This document shows, in pieces, positions 18,281 through 27,995 of a DNA stretch of 64,000 bases. The DNA comes from DHVE2 group archaeon (GTDB taxonomy: Archaea; Thermoplasmatota; Thermoplasmata; Thermoplasmatales; Aciduliprofundaceae). Every line of letters starts with the position of its first letter. Within the stretch, counting starts at the first letter, position 1. Where the stretch lies: contig WAKX01000014.1 of NCBI GenBank assembly GCA_015523125.1, positions 1 through 64,000 of the forward strand, given 5' to 3'. The translations under genes were made by a program, and so were the position numbers. Below the pieces are notes generated by a model that had not been told where the DNA came from, did no database searches, and saw only the letters and a list, made by a program, of their open reading frames with translations.

Positions 18281-19456
18281 TCATTTTCCCCAAACTTGCC
18301 TTCCATGAGAGTAAGTGCCCACAATTCTGTTCTCGTTTCCGTAGAATGTCAAGTTCGCCAGAATATCCTCCGTTGTTTCTCCCTCATATTTCACGATTGT
18401 GAAATCCCCGTATTTTCCGGGTTCCAATGTTCCAGTCACATCGCTTATTCCCAGAACCTCGGCGCCCCCCAAGGTCAAAAGACGGAAAATTTCCATGGGG
18501 GAAAGGGGATTTGCATAATAAGCATCTCTCATCACTTCCATCATGTTTATGTAAGGACCACCCGCAATGTCCGAGCCGAGACCCACAGAAATACCATGCT
18601 TTCTCATATTTTTCATTTTCATAACCCCACTGTGCAGGAAGAAATTCGAGGAGGGACAATGCGCAATCTTTGAGCCTCGTGAAGAAATCAACCTCAGTTC
18701 CTCTTCGCTCAGATGTATTCCGTGGGCTAAAACAGTTTTTGGAGTTAAAACCCCCGCTGTATCGTAAACATTCGCATATCCTTTGTTGAATATTTCCTTT
18801 ACCACTTCTATCTCGCCCTTCTGCTCTGAGATATGCGTTTGAATTCTCAAATCATATAATTTAGCAATCTTTGCGGTCTCGCGCATTAACTCCATGCTAC
18901 ACGACGGCGCAAATCTGAGGGTGAGAACGTAATTTTCCCTTCTCTCCGCCATGTACCCCACGTCTTCCACCGCTTTCTTCGTGGATGTTTTTAGTTCATC
19001 AGGAACGTTCATGTCCATTAGAGTCTGGCCCATGAACACGTTAATGCCGTATTCATCCGCAATCTCATATGCGGCTTCAGTGCTCTCGCGGCTCGGCGGG
19101 CCGTAAACCATGGCGCTGGTTGTTCCATTCCTGACGAGTTCTCCAAAAAATCGCCGGGACATCTTTCTCGCGTAATCCTCATCCAAGAACCTTTTTTCCT
19201 CAGGGAAAACGTAATTTTCCAGCCATTTTAGAAGGTCGTCGCTCCACTTACCCCTTATGGCAACTTGTGGAAGATGCACGTGCGTGTCGATGAATCCCGG
19301 AAGGATGAGGTAATCTCGGTAATCTTCATACTCCCCTGTGATTTTTTCCTTGGATAATTTTTTTATTATCCCATGCTCAACCTGCATGTATCCTTCAAAG
19401 TCCTCTATTTTTCTGCTATCCGTGAAGGTTATTATTCTACCTCGATACGTGGTCAT
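18281..19456 (-). CDS. Guanine deaminase-like amidohydrolase
   Basis: A 391-residue amidohydrolase. DTHVHLPQVAIRG followed by LLKWLENYVFPEEKRF and TLMDMNVPD is the signature of guanine deaminases, which convert guanine to xanthine and ammonia. Other metal and catalytic residues are in QTHISEQKGE, LAHGIHLSEEE and GLGSDIAGG. Chlorohydrolase/adenosine-type deaminases are related alternatives. ATG 19456 is chosen because a TATA-like GAAATACAAT lies about 26 bases upstream. A divergent ArsR-like gene starts about 85 bases away, so the two share a promoter region. Confidence 0.85.
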   Translation of the reverse strand: MTTYRGRIITFTDSRKIEDFEGYMQVEHGIIKKLSKEKITGEYEDYRDYLILPGFIDTHVHLPQVAIRGKWSDDLLKWLENYVFPEEKRFLDEDYARKMSRRFFGELVRNGTTSAMVYGPPSRESTEAAYEIADEYGINVFMGQTLMDMNVPDELKTSTKKAVEDVGYMAERRENYVLTLRFAPSCSMELMRETAKIAKLYDLRIQTHISEQKGEIEVVKEIFNKGYANVYDTAGVLTPKTVLAHGIHLSEEELRLISSRGSKIAHCPSSNFFLHSGVMKMKNMRKHGISVGLGSDIAGGPYINMMEVMRDAYYANPLSPMEIFRLLTLGGAEVLGISDVTGTLEPGKYGDFTIVKYEGETTEDILANLTFYGNENRIVGTYSHGRQVWGK

Positions 19457-19540
19457 AGCCAGAGGATAAAGAAAGGATTGTATTTCAAACTTCCGCAAAA
19501 TAACACAAAATATATATCTCCGAAATCCATACCCCCTCTA

Positions 19541-20035
19541 ATGCCGGGCAATAGAATTAAGGTTGTCAACAACATTGGTGATTTGGTGTCGGTATTTTAT
19601 TCATGCAATACCGAAGTGAAAAAGAAAGTTTTTCAGGAGCTCACCAAGAAATGGTGCACAATGGAAGAAATCAAGGAGAAGTACGGGGAAGAGGGGGAGC
19701 AGGCTCTCAAATATTTGGAAAATATAAAGTTCGTGGAGACTCAGTGGGTCACAACAGAAAAGGGAGTTGTGAGAGCATATCACACTTACTACGACCTGTT
19801 CCAGATAACAATGACTATTCCCATAATGGAAGCCTCCGAGGTTCTGAGGGTTATCACCATGAGCGATGAGGAATTCAAAGAATGGGAAAACAAAATACTC
19901 GAACTCGTGAAGGGAGGAAGCACTTTCCTGGGGTACCTCGTGGAGAATTTAGGAATAAGCCAGATAATGCTGAGGGCCCTGATAAAGAGGAGCGATAAAT
20001 TGGAGATCAAGGGGATGAGAGTGGAGGTGCTGTGA
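19541..20035 (+). CDS. ArsR-like winged-helix regulator
   Basis: A 164-residue protein with an N-terminal winged helix. LVSVFYSCNTEVKKKVFQEL leads into a KYGEEGEQALKYLENIKFV recognition region and WVTTEKGVVRAYHTYYDLFQI as the wing and following strand. The C-terminal 70 residues are helical and probably mediate dimerisation. A TATATAT box 27 bases before ATG 19541 implies a leaderless transcript. The stop overlaps the next start, making a three-gene operon with a membrane protein and trm56. It may regulate itself or the divergent deaminase; that is inference. Confidence 0.8.
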   Translation: MPGNRIKVVNNIGDLVSVFYSCNTEVKKKVFQELTKKWCTMEEIKEKYGEEGEQALKYLENIKFVETQWVTTEKGVVRAYHTYYDLFQITMTIPIMEASEVLRVITMSDEEFKEWENKILELVKGGSTFLGYLVENLGISQIMLRALIKRSDKLEIKGMRVEVL

Positions 20036-20511
20036 TGTTTTTCGAGCAGTTTTTATGGGAAGAAGAAAAATTAGGTTTGATATCGGGTATGAGCTTCGTG
20101 CTCATTGGTGTGTTCGGATACTTCGTGTATCTTCAGAATCTATCGCTTTATTCCATTCTTTTCCTCGTTTTAGCCATGGTCTTCGCGGGACTCACCGCCG
20201 CTCTTTTCCAGCTTCCGAGAATAAAGGGGACGCGTGCGGCAATAAGCACGTTTTTGGGCGGCATAGCTATAGGCGTCGCGGTTATCTTCTGGGTGATCGC
20301 CGATGTGAACACTTCAAAAGACATACTCGGAGAAATAGTAATATTCTCGCTAACCGCAATAGAATTGGTCTTGGCATTCTTCGCAATAGGGTTCATGCTA
20401 CTGGCTCTTTATCCCGTGGGCTCAGAAACACCAACCACAGCGAGCCAAAAAGAGAAGAAGAAAGAGGAAAAAAAGCACAGCGTTGAAGAGGATATATTTG
20501 AGCGCCTATGA
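20035..20511 (+). CDS. Four-helix membrane protein, unknown function
   Basis: About 158 residues with four hydrophobic segments (near residues 15-35, 40-62, 70-95, 105-132) and a lysine/glutamate-rich C-terminal tail (residues about 138-158) that probably faces the cytoplasm. No family recognised. The ATG at 20035 overlaps the TGA of the regulator gene; a GTG one codon earlier is also possible. The stop overlaps the trm56 start as ATGA, so all three genes appear translationally coupled. Confidence 0.75.
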   Translation: MFFEQFLWEEEKLGLISGMSFVLIGVFGYFVYLQNLSLYSILFLVLAMVFAGLTAALFQLPRIKGTRAAISTFLGGIAIGVAVIFWVIADVNTSKDILGEIVIFSLTAIELVLAFFAIGFMLLALYPVGSETPTTASQKEKKKEEKKHSVEEDIFERL

Positions 20512-21017
20512 TAACAGTTCTACGATTGGGACACAGGCCGCAGAGGGATAAGAGGATAACCACCCACGTTGCTTTAGTTGCCCGGGCCTTCGGAGCGCAT
20601 CGCATAATAATTTCCACGAAGGACGAGAAAGTTGAGAAAACGGTTAAAGATGTTGTTTCTCGCTTCGGCGGAGATTTTGAAATAACCTCCGGAGTGAAAT
20701 GGAGGAAAATAATCAAAGAATTTTCAGGGGTCAAGGTGCATCTCACAATGTACGGACTTCCGATAGATGAAGTCATGGACAAAATTCCGAGAGATAAAGA
20801 CATGCTGGTAATCGTGGGCGCGGAGAAGGTGCCCCGGGACGTTTATAACATGGCGGATTACAATATAGCGGTGGGAAATCAGCCCCACAGCGAGGTGGCC
20901 GCTCTGGCAATCTTCCTGGATAGATATTTCAAAGGTGAAGAGCTCAAAATGGATTTTGACGGCAAATACAAAGTGATTCCTCAAGCTAGAGGAAAAAAGG
21001 TTGTAAAGAAAGATTGA
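20508..21017 (+). CDS. tRNA (cytidine(56)-2'-O)-methyltransferase Trm56
   Basis: A 169-residue SPOUT methyltransferase matching aTrm56, which methylates the ribose of C56 in the T-loop of archaeal tRNAs using S-adenosylmethionine. Recognisable segments are [26 protein letters not shown] at the N-terminus (continuous in the protein), HLTMYGLPI, and the SAM-binding knot in VIVGAEKVP and [18 protein letters not shown]. Length agrees with the short archaeal form. It is the last gene of the ArsR-membrane protein operon. With TrmY, two T-loop-modifying enzymes lie within 20 kb. Confidence 0.94.
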   Translation: MITVLRLGHRPQRDKRITTHVALVARAFGAHRIIISTKDEKVEKTVKDVVSRFGGDFEITSGVKWRKIIKEFSGVKVHLTMYGLPIDEVMDKIPRDKDMLVIVGAEKVPRDVYNMADYNIAVGNQPHSEVAALAIFLDRYFKGEELKMDFDGKYKVIPQARGKKVVKKD

Positions 21018-21148
21018 GCTTATCTTTTGGGATAATCACATCGAAGATTTAAATAACGATTCCCCGGATTTATCTTTGTTCACGATTATCCCACCCACCC
21101 CTTTCTTTCATCACAATTTTGATATGTATGATTGAGCATGTCCCTTCC

Positions 21149-22357
21149 ATGAGACCGTTCAGAGATTTGATTCCTTTCGAGAAAGCCCGTAGAATAATGA
21201 TGGAGAATATACCGAAGATAGAAGATTTTGAAATCGTAAGTATAGAAAATGCGGTGGGTAGGGTTCTGTGGGAAGATGTTTCCTCCCCCATTGATGTGCC
21301 TCCATTCGACCGGGCCGCCGAGGACGGCTACGCAGTTAAAGCGGAAGATACCTTCGGAGCGGGGCAATATTCACCGAAAGAACTTAAAATCGTGGGGAGA
21401 ATCAACACGGGAGAATTCAAAAAAATAAAAATTAAGAGCGGCGAGGCGGTGGAGGTCTCCACAGGCGCAGTTATTCCCGAAGGCGCAGATGCCGTTGTGA
21501 GAGTTGAGGATACGGAAAAAGAGGGAACTCGGCTGAAAGTTTACAGACCCGTGCACCCGGGATTCGACATAGCCCCCAAGGGGGAAGACATAAAAAAAGG
21601 CGATGTCATATTGAACAAGGGTGAGATTTTAACTCCTTCGAAAATAGGCGCCCTTGCAGCCATAGGTGTTCCTGAGGTTAAGGTGTTTAGAAAGCCCAGA
21701 GTTGCCGTTCTTCCAACGGGAGATGAACTAATAAAGCCGGGAGAGGAGTTGGAGATGGGAAAGATATACGACGTGAACTCATACACAATTTCATCGCTAA
21801 TAAAAGAAAATGGGGGAATACCCGAGGTTCTGCCGTACGTGAAGGACGACCCCAAAGATATAGAAAAGAAGCTTAAAGAATCGCTCAAATACGACATGGT
21901 AGTTTTCTCCGGCGGCTCCTCCGTTGGCGAGCGGGACATGCTCATAGATGTCGTGGAAAAAATGGGCAAAGTGTTATTTCACGGGGTACAAATCAAGCCG
22001 GGAAAGCCCACATGGTGCGCAATTGTGGATGGAAAACTTGTGTTCGGCATGCCGGGATTTCCAACCTCGTGTCTCAATGATGCTTACCAGTTTTTAGTAC
22101 CTGCGCTCAGAGAGATGGCGCATCTCAAGCCGAGGAGAGAGAAAATAGTTAAGGCTAAGATAGCCCGGAGAATCACCTCAACTCTCGGACGACAGCAGTT
22201 CTTCACCGTACGATTAGATGGGGAGATTGCGTATCCGGCTTACAAAACTTCCGGGGCGATAACCAGCCTTGCAAATTCCGACGGGTACATAGTGATTCCC
22301 GCAACAGTTGATCTAGTGGAGAAGGGAGAAGAGGTAGAGGTTCATCTCTGGGGGTGA
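21149..22357 (+). CDS. moeA: Molybdopterin molybdenumtransferase MoeA
   Basis: A 402-residue MoeA, which inserts molybdate or tungstate into adenylylated molybdopterin. It has the MoeA N-terminal and linker domains (SPIDVPPFDRAAEDGYAV), the central MoCF-binding domain with PTGDEL and FSGGSSVGERD, and a C-terminal barrel with GMPGFPTSC and ANSDGYIVIP. I start at ATG 21149 (MRPFRDLI), the usual start in related archaea; TTG 21119 and ATG 21128 are in-frame alternatives. A GATATG/TATA-like stretch sits 25 bases upstream. The stop is 5 bases from the mobB start, giving a cofactor operon. Confidence 0.94.
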   Translation: MRPFRDLIPFEKARRIMMENIPKIEDFEIVSIENAVGRVLWEDVSSPIDVPPFDRAAEDGYAVKAEDTFGAGQYSPKELKIVGRINTGEFKKIKIKSGEAVEVSTGAVIPEGADAVVRVEDTEKEGTRLKVYRPVHPGFDIAPKGEDIKKGDVILNKGEILTPSKIGALAAIGVPEVKVFRKPRVAVLPTGDELIKPGEELEMGKIYDVNSYTISSLIKENGGIPEVLPYVKDDPKDIEKKLKESLKYDMVVFSGGSSVGERDMLIDVVEKMGKVLFHGVQIKPGKPTWCAIVDGKLVFGMPGFPTSCLNDAYQFLVPALREMAHLKPRREKIVKAKIARRITSTLGRQQFFTVRLDGEIAYPAYKTSGAITSLANSDGYIVIPATVDLVEKGEEVEVHLWG

Positions 22358-22362
22358 TTCCC

Positions 22363-23028
22363 ATGATTTTAGGTTTTTGCGGCCGTTCAAACTCTGGAAA
22401 AACGACCCTTATAGAAGATTTGCTCAGGGAATTAGCTGGAGAATATAAGATAGCGGTGGTGAAGCACACCCCCCACGAAGTCGATATTGAGGGCAAAGAC
22501 AGCCGGAGATTTAGAGAAGCAGGAGCGCGAGAAGTGGTTTTGCTTGGTGTGGAAGAAATCAGATTCAAGGACCCGGAGAATCTGTTCAGGGTATTGAAAT
22601 CGTTAGATTACGATGTAATCTTTGTGGAAGGCTTTAAGAGCGAGAAATTCGTGCCAAAGGTATGCCTTCAAGATGAGTGTGAGAATTGCGTGCTCCGAGG
22701 TAATGATAAGGGAGAGATATTGAAATACATCAGGGAAGAGATGGAAGTGGAAAAAATATTAAAAAAATTGCCAAACTTCAACTGCGGCGAGTGCGGCCAC
22801 AGAAACTGCGAGGAGATGGCACGGGCCATTTATCGAGGAGAAGACGAGTTTAAGAACTGCAGGTACTGGAACCCAAACGCTATGATCTCGGTGAAAGTGA
22901 ACGGAAAAGACATCTACATGGGAAAATTCGCACAGGATGTTGTGGTCAATACGATAAAAGGCCTTCTTTCATCCTTCAAGGGTGTAAAAGAAATAGAAGA
23001 CGTAGAGATAAAAATCAAAAAAAGTTAG
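22363..23028 (+). CDS. mobB: MobB-type GTPase fused to a 4Fe-4S domain
   Basis: A 221-residue protein. Residues 1 to about 115 form MobB, with P-loop GRSNSGKTTL, KHTPHEVDIEGKDS and EGFKSEKFV; MobB binds GTP and assists molybdopterin cofactor assembly. The C-terminal part contains FNCGECGHRNCEEMARAI and a later cysteine in FKNCRYWNP, the Fes/ACS-type 4Fe-4S motif. The fusion is known in some archaea and suggests redox or electron-transfer coupling to cofactor insertion. ATG 22363 follows GGGGTGATT; the GTG 9 bases earlier is the overlapping alternative. It pairs with moeA. Confidence 0.88.
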   Translation: MILGFCGRSNSGKTTLIEDLLRELAGEYKIAVVKHTPHEVDIEGKDSRRFREAGAREVVLLGVEEIRFKDPENLFRVLKSLDYDVIFVEGFKSEKFVPKVCLQDECENCVLRGNDKGEILKYIREEMEVEKILKKLPNFNCGECGHRNCEEMARAIYRGEDEFKNCRYWNPNAMISVKVNGKDIYMGKFAQDVVVNTIKGLLSSFKGVKEIEDVEIKIKKS

Positions 23029-23031
23029 GGT

Positions 23032-23496
23032 TTATGCCCTTATAACGGTTAGGGTATCAGTCTTCGTCTGCTGACCAATCAAACCGGGGTACTGCATCTT
23101 CACTTGAATTTCATCTTCCTGTACACCGCTGGGCAAAGTTACTCCTGTAAGATGTATTGTAACATTACCATTTTGGTCGGTTTGGCCTGCTTCTACCACG
23201 CCACAACCGTCTAAGACCACTTTAACGTTTGGCAAAGGATGCCCATTCTGGTCATAAACAGTTATAACTACGTAGCCATCCCACTTTGCAGTACCATCCT
23301 GCTGTGTCTGCGCTTTTATAACCTTTGTCTGGTTCACGTGAGACGGGTCTGAGCCTATCTTTATAACCCAGCTGTTTATGGATGGCCCCGAGGTCACCAT
23401 AAAGCTCAGTATCGCTGCCAAAGCCACTGCCGCCACTACCACTGTAATCAATATATACAGTGGAAGACCAACAACTGCGCCTTCCTCTCTCATCAT
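23032..23496 (-). CDS. Archaeal type IV pilin-like protein with Ig-like domain
   Basis: A 154-residue secreted protein. The N-terminus is MMREEGAVVGLP followed by an uninterrupted hydrophobic helix, typical of a class III (pilin-type) signal cleaved before that helix. The rest is a beta-sandwich resembling a Big_1-type Ig-like domain (YDQNGHPLPNVKVVLDG, TDQNGNVTIHL). It is probably a minor pilin or surface adhesin subunit. It is divergent from ftsZ. A GGTGAT sits directly against the ATG doublet 23496/23493, so the second ATG is also possible. Confidence 0.82.
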   Translation of the reverse strand: MMREEGAVVGLPLYILITVVVAAVALAAILSFMVTSGPSINSWVIKIGSDPSHVNQTKVIKAQTQQDGTAKWDGYVVITVYDQNGHPLPNVKVVLDGCGVVEAGQTDQNGNVTIHLTGVTLPSGVQEDEIQVKMQYPGLIGQQTKTDTLTVIRA

Positions 23497-23623
23497 ATCA
23501 CCAAAATGTAATGGCGATTATGTTATTTAAAGTTTTCTAAAAAAACATAGAAGAGAAGCGAGAAATCCTTTTATATATGGAACTCTTTTCCTTTCACAGA
23601 TAAATATAAGAGGATGGGATATT

Positions 23624-24745
23624 ATGAAGTCCTTGATTGGTGCAATAAAAGGTGAAGGTGAAGAACAGAGACCCGCGCAGCAGATCGGCTCGCCGGATGA
23701 TGCAGAGCTTATGGAACTCGTTGAGAAGTTGAGAGTGAAGATAAAGATAGTGGGCTGCGGCGGTGGAGGAAGCAACACGATCAACAGAATTATGGAAGAA
23801 GGGATACATGGGGATGTAGAGCTTATAGCCGCGAATACGGATGCACAGCACCTCCTGCAGATAAGGGCCAATAGAAAGGTTCTATTAGGAAAAAGGAGAA
23901 CGAGAGGTCTGGGCGCCGGCTCCGACCCTCTGGTGGGCGAGGATGCTGCCAGGGAAAGCGAAGATAAGCTTCGCGAGATTCTTCAGGGTGCAGACATGGT
24001 ATTCGTCACCGCCGGCATGGGTGGAGGAACAGGTACGGGAAGCGCACAGTACGTGGCAAGATTGGCGAAAGAGATGGGCGCTTTGGTTCTGTCCGTGGTA
24101 ACACTCCCCTTCAAAGCTGAAGGAAAAATAAGGATGGAAAACGCAATCTGGGGTTTGGAGAGATTGAGAAGATATTCGGATACAACAATAGTTATCCCAA
24201 ATGACAAACTTCTGGAACTCGTTCCCCGGTTACCGCTCAACGAAGCGTTTAAAGTTGCGGATACCGTTCTCATGATAACGATTAAGGGAATAACTGAGAT
24301 TCTCACCAAGCCCGGTCTGGTGAACGTGGATTACGCCGATCTCAGAACCGTTTTAGGCGCCGGTGGAGTGGCCATGGTGGGAATTGGTGAGAGCGATAGC
24401 ACACATGACAGAGTGAAGGAAGCAGTTGAAGAAGCAATCAACTCCCCGCTTATCGATGCGGACATAAGCGACGCTTCCGGTGCGTTGGTCAGAATAGTGG
24501 GCGATTCACACATGAGCGTGCAGGAAGCGCAGATGGCCGTGGACCTCGTGCAGAAGAAGATTAACAAAACCGCAAAAATCATATGGGGTGCCAGCGTGGA
24601 TCCCGAAATGGACAACATGGTACAAGTGCTTGTGGTTCTCTCTGGCGTGAAATCTCCGTACTTCATAGAGAAGGGAGGTTCAATAAAGGCAACGAAGCAG
24701 ATGGCTGGAGAAACCTTAGATGCAGAGATAGACATAATCGACTGA
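23624..24745 (+). CDS. ftsZ: Cell division GTPase FtsZ
   Basis: A 373-residue FtsZ, the tubulin-like GTPase that forms the division ring. Motifs: KIVGCGGGGSNTINRI, ANTDAQHL, and the tubulin signature GMGGGTGTGSA, with a T7-like loop including DADISDASGALVRI. The N-terminus is extended by about 35 polar residues before the GTPase domain, and the C-terminus ends with a short acidic tail ETLDAEIDIID. The start ATG 23624 has an AT-rich TTTTATATATGG box about 50 bases upstream, so this mRNA likely has a leader. A coiled-coil gene follows after 10 bases. Confidence 0.96.
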   Translation: MKSLIGAIKGEGEEQRPAQQIGSPDDAELMELVEKLRVKIKIVGCGGGGSNTINRIMEEGIHGDVELIAANTDAQHLLQIRANRKVLLGKRRTRGLGAGSDPLVGEDAARESEDKLREILQGADMVFVTAGMGGGTGTGSAQYVARLAKEMGALVLSVVTLPFKAEGKIRMENAIWGLERLRRYSDTTIVIPNDKLLELVPRLPLNEAFKVADTVLMITIKGITEILTKPGLVNVDYADLRTVLGAGGVAMVGIGESDSTHDRVKEAVEEAINSPLIDADISDASGALVRIVGDSHMSVQEAQMAVDLVQKKINKTAKIIWGASVDPEMDNMVQVLVVLSGVKSPYFIEKGGSIKATKQMAGETLDAEIDIID

Positions 24746-24755
24746 AAGTGGTACG

Positions 24756-25604
24756 ATGAAAAAATCCGAACTGAGAAGCGCTGAGGAGAAGTTTAATTTC
24801 TATAAGGAAAAGCGCAACGAGCTTCGAGCTCAAGCGAGAGAACTGATGGAAGAAAAGGACATGCTCAGAGAGAAGAGAGAAAAAATTTTCGAAGAAATGA
24901 GAACAGAGAAAGAAAAAAGAAATGCTCTGGTCTCAGAGATGAAAAAGCACAAGGAAGAGAGAGAAAAAATAAGGGAGAAAATCAGAGCTTTGATTTCTTA
25001 TTCTCGCGACATGCGCAAAGGAGCGAATAGGGGAGTGGAGAAGCAGTTAGAAGATGTGGAAAACGAGATAAAGAGAATCGAAAAGGAAATTCAGGTAAAA
25101 CCTCATAGTGTGGAAGATGAGAACAAGTTGATTGACAAGCTCAGAAAGCTGCGCGTTCAGAGGGAGGAACTGAAAAAAGAAGTCGCGAACAAGAGAAAAC
25201 TTCTGGGCGAGGTGGATAATATCGAGGGCGAAATCGAAAAATTGAAGAAAGAGGAAAAGGAAGAGGGAAAAAAGGTAAAAGAGCTCTACGAGCAATCCCA
25301 GAAGCATCATGAGATGGTCGTGGAATTAAGCAAAGAGATAATGTTTTTAAAGGAAAAAATCGATGAGAAAAACAAAGAAATAAAAAAACTGCTGGAGAAA
25401 GCGGATTCATACAACGAGAAAGCTAATGAGATGCTGCAAAAGATAATTGAAATAAAAGGGGAGAGAAAAAAGAGCAAAGAGGAAGAGAGAAAAATCCTAG
25501 AGGAGTTGGAAGAAAAGAGCAAAGAGATTACGGAGATGAAAGATGAAGACGTGGATAAATTCATAGAAGCTCTGAAGAAAAAGAAGAAAATCAGCTATCC
25601 GTAA
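24756..25604 (+). CDS. Archaeal coiled-coil protein (COG1340-like)
   Basis: A 282-residue protein that is almost entirely charged heptad repeats rich in Lys and Glu, with no Cys or Trp-rich domain. This matches the uncharacterised archaeal coiled-coil group COG1340. It starts 10 bases after ftsZ and is probably co-transcribed, so a structural role in division or cell shape is possible but unproven. Coiled-coil composition makes distant homology calls unreliable. The 3' end overlaps the convergent membrane-protein gene by 10 bases. Confidence 0.8.
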   Translation: MKKSELRSAEEKFNFYKEKRNELRAQARELMEEKDMLREKREKIFEEMRTEKEKRNALVSEMKKHKEEREKIREKIRALISYSRDMRKGANRGVEKQLEDVENEIKRIEKEIQVKPHSVEDENKLIDKLRKLRVQREELKKEVANKRKLLGEVDNIEGEIEKLKKEEKEEGKKVKELYEQSQKHHEMVVELSKEIMFLKEKIDEKNKEIKKLLEKADSYNEKANEMLQKIIEIKGERKKSKEEERKILEELEEKSKEITEMKDEDVDKFIEALKKKKKISYP

Positions 25605-26011
25605 ATTAAGAAAAACACGAACGCGAGGGCTATAAGCATGAGTATTGCACCCAAAATGGACAACAAAGCGTAATTTTTATCCGAGCCGAAAACAATGGGG
25701 ATTGGCCCTATCAAAATCACCCCGCCATAGTGCTTCTCCACCTTCTTTTCACTGGGTTCTTTATCCACCGCGTATTCTTCACTTCTCTCTGGAATTGCAT
25801 AATTGGAAGGGGCGAAAAAAGGAGCGATGAACAGAAGGATGAATCCGAAAAAAATAAGAATGAATCCGAGGGCTCCAAGCCAGCCGGTTGAATAAAAAAC
25901 GGGGAATATTATAAAGAGCGCCATTCCACCATTTCCACTAATCGCAGATAGAAAAAACATTGCAAATCCCGAAATTATCAAAATAAGGGATAGAAGGGTT
26001 ATCTTGTTCAT
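25595..26011 (-). CDS. Small membrane protein of unknown function
   Basis: A 138-residue protein with about four hydrophobic helices: one near residues 5-24, a long central hydrophobic stretch (28-70) that probably forms two, and one near 112-137, separated by a hydrophilic loop at about 75-105 containing charged residues. No family recognised. Its start lies 4 bases after the stop of the zinc-ribbon membrane protein gene at 26016, so the two form an operon. It is convergent with the coiled-coil gene. Confidence 0.7.
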   Translation of the reverse strand: MNKITLLSLILIISGFAMFFLSAISGNGGMALFIIFPVFYSTGWLGALGFILIFFGFILLFIAPFFAPSNYAIPERSEEYAVDKEPSEKKVEKHYGGVILIGPIPIVFGSDKNYALLSILGAILMLIALAFVFFLIYG

Positions 26012-26015
26012 ACTC

Positions 26016-26912
26016 TCACTTCAGCTTGTACCCGCAGTTTCTGCAGAATTTGTCCTCGCTGCTAACTTCCGCACCGCAGTTGGGGCATTTGTAATGGAAC
26101 ACAAGCTTGGCACCGCAGTTCCAGCAGAATTTATCCTCGGGTCTCACAACCGCGCCGCAGTTGGGGCAGTGCAATTCTTCTTTCTCTTCCTTTTCCTCCT
26201 CTACGATGGGCACAACCTCTTTCTTTGGGGATATTTGAGGATTCTCTTCAATTTCTTTTCTCTCTTCGGGAATTTCTCCCGTCTCTAAAATCCTGTTTCC
26301 CTTCACAGCAAGGCGAAGAGCTTCCGTGTAATCTTTGTTGTTGAACGCATCTTTGGCCCGAGAAAGATAAAGCACCGCGGCTTCCTTAACCTCCCCTTCC
26401 TCATGATCTTCTATTTTTTTCTCAACCACTCGAATCTCGAATTTTGACTGTAGAAAATTCTCTGGGAGCTCCTTCTCCAACTCTCTAAGAGGAGTTGGCA
26501 CCTCGCCGCTCTCAGGTGCGGATTCTTCTATCTTCTTTATTATCTCCATCTCCTTAGCAACCTGAGGACTCACCTGATCTTCCATCATTTTTTCCTCCTT
26601 CAATCTCGCTAAAATTCTCTTTGCATTGTTCACTATTTCTATGCACTCCCCATAGCTCTCGCGGTTATACGCGCCCTCCGCTTTCAGAATGAGATTTTCC
26701 ACTGCTACGGTATTGTAATTCTTCTCCCTCATCACACGGGTCATGGATTTCAGTATCTGTATTTGGTTGTAAGCATCTTCTCTTGGATCGACGTCCTCTC
26801 GAAGCTTCTTCAACTTTGATTTTTTCATTAAGGCTAACATAAGATACACCACCACCATAGCTGCTGTTGCCAGAGCAAGAATGATCACGGTCATCGTGGC
26901 TTCATCCATCAA
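26016..26912 (-). CDS. Membrane-anchored protein with two C-terminal zinc ribbons
   Basis: A 298-residue protein. Residues 7-29 form one transmembrane helix. Then comes a helical region with two TPR-like segments ([21 protein letters not shown] and [19 protein letters not shown]) and an acidic linker. At the C-terminus are two tandem zinc ribbons of near-repeat sequence, [19 protein letters not shown] and [19 protein letters not shown]. Such ribbons are common in archaeal membrane-linked adaptors. Function unknown. It leads an operon with the small membrane protein downstream and is divergent from tfb. Confidence 0.8.
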   Translation of the reverse strand: MMDEATMTVIILALATAAMVVVYLMLALMKKSKLKKLREDVDPREDAYNQIQILKSMTRVMREKNYNTVAVENLILKAEGAYNRESYGECIEIVNNAKRILARLKEEKMMEDQVSPQVAKEMEIIKKIEESAPESGEVPTPLRELEKELPENFLQSKFEIRVVEKKIEDHEEGEVKEAAVLYLSRAKDAFNNKDYTEALRLAVKGNRILETGEIPEERKEIEENPQISPKKEVVPIVEEEKEEKEELHCPNCGAVVRPEDKFCWNCGAKLVFHYKCPNCGAEVSSEDKFCRNCGYKLK

Positions 26913-27061
26913 GCAAACATCTCATTTAAGGTATAAAAACATTTTGCGGTAATCTTCAAATTTTCAGATTTTTTCATACGGAATCGAGAGGGAACCATGA
27001 ATAAGCTTTAAATATGATGAGCGCTAAGGATTGTTTGCACTGGGAATTTATGGGTGATATT

Positions 27062-27991
27062 ATGGCTAAGAAACCAAAGGAAGATTTACCAAGGGTCTGC
27101 CCGGAGTGTGGATCCACTCACTTGATATGGGATTATGAAAAGGGCGAGCTTTATTGTGCGGACTGCGGCACCGTTATCGAGGATTCCTTCATCGACCAAG
27201 GGCCAGAGTGGAGGGCCTTCGACAAGGAACAGGAAGCTTCTAGGGCGAGGACAGGAGCTCCCATGACCTTTTTATCGCATGATAAGGGTTTGGCAACCGA
27301 AATATCGTGGAGCAACAAAGACTCATACGGAAAGAGAATCCCCCATAAAAATAGGGCGCAGATATATCGCGTTAGAAAATGGCATCAGAGAATCAGGGTA
27401 AGCAATGCGGCAGAGAGAAATCTGTCAGTGGCGTTGCAGGAGTTGAACAACGTATCCAGTAGGATGGGACTCCCCAAGGATGTTCGCGAAACAGCAGCCA
27501 TAATCTATCGCAAAGCTGTGGAGAAGAACCTCATAAGAGGGAGAAGCATCGAGAGCATAGTGGCTGCGAGTATTTACGCAGCATGCAGGAAAATCGGAAT
27601 GCCTCGAACCCTTGATGAAGTTGCTAAGGCAAGTGAGCTCAACAAGAAGAAAATAGGAAGGGCTTACAGGCATCTAACCAAAGAACTCAACTTAAATCTC
27701 AAGCCAACAACCGCAAATTCCTACATAACGCAATTCTGCAGCAAATTAAAGCTGGACAAGAACGTGGCCATGAAAGCGGAGGAAGTGGTTAGGCAGGCCA
27801 CAGAGAGGGGAATAACCTCGGGTAAGGGTCCTACGGGCGTGGCGGCTGCGGCCATTTACATCGCGGCGAACATGCTTGATCAACCGAGGACACAGAAGGA
27901 AATAGCGGACGTGGCAGGTGTTACAGAGGTCACAATAAGGAATCGCTACAAGGAAATTTCATCAGCCCTCAATGTTGAGATAGTAAAGTGA
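27062..27991 (+). CDS. tfb: Transcription initiation factor B (TFB)
   Basis: A 309-residue TFB, which bridges TBP-bound promoter DNA and RNA polymerase. The N-terminal zinc ribbon is CPECGSTH...CADCG, followed by the B-finger/linker [13 protein letters not shown], then two cyclin repeats ([21 protein letters not shown] is in the first, [13 protein letters not shown] in the second) and a helix-turn-helix that contacts BRE. I choose ATG 27062, six bases after GGGTGATA; in-frame GTG/ATG codons upstream at 27014-27050 are rejected. A TTTAAATATG box near 27005 is a likely promoter. guaAa follows after 4 bases. Confidence 0.97.
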   Translation: MAKKPKEDLPRVCPECGSTHLIWDYEKGELYCADCGTVIEDSFIDQGPEWRAFDKEQEASRARTGAPMTFLSHDKGLATEISWSNKDSYGKRIPHKNRAQIYRVRKWHQRIRVSNAAERNLSVALQELNNVSSRMGLPKDVRETAAIIYRKAVEKNLIRGRSIESIVAASIYAACRKIGMPRTLDEVAKASELNKKKIGRAYRHLTKELNLNLKPTTANSYITQFCSKLKLDKNVAMKAEEVVRQATERGITSGKGPTGVAAAAIYIAANMLDQPRTQKEIADVAGVTEVTIRNRYKEISSALNVEIVK

Positions 27992-27995
27992 TACC

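Noticed and set aside
20055-20486. 143-codon frame in another frame of the membrane protein at 20.0 kb
   Set aside because: Highly basic with no domain; the overlapping hydrophobic frame with coupled start/stop is the real gene.
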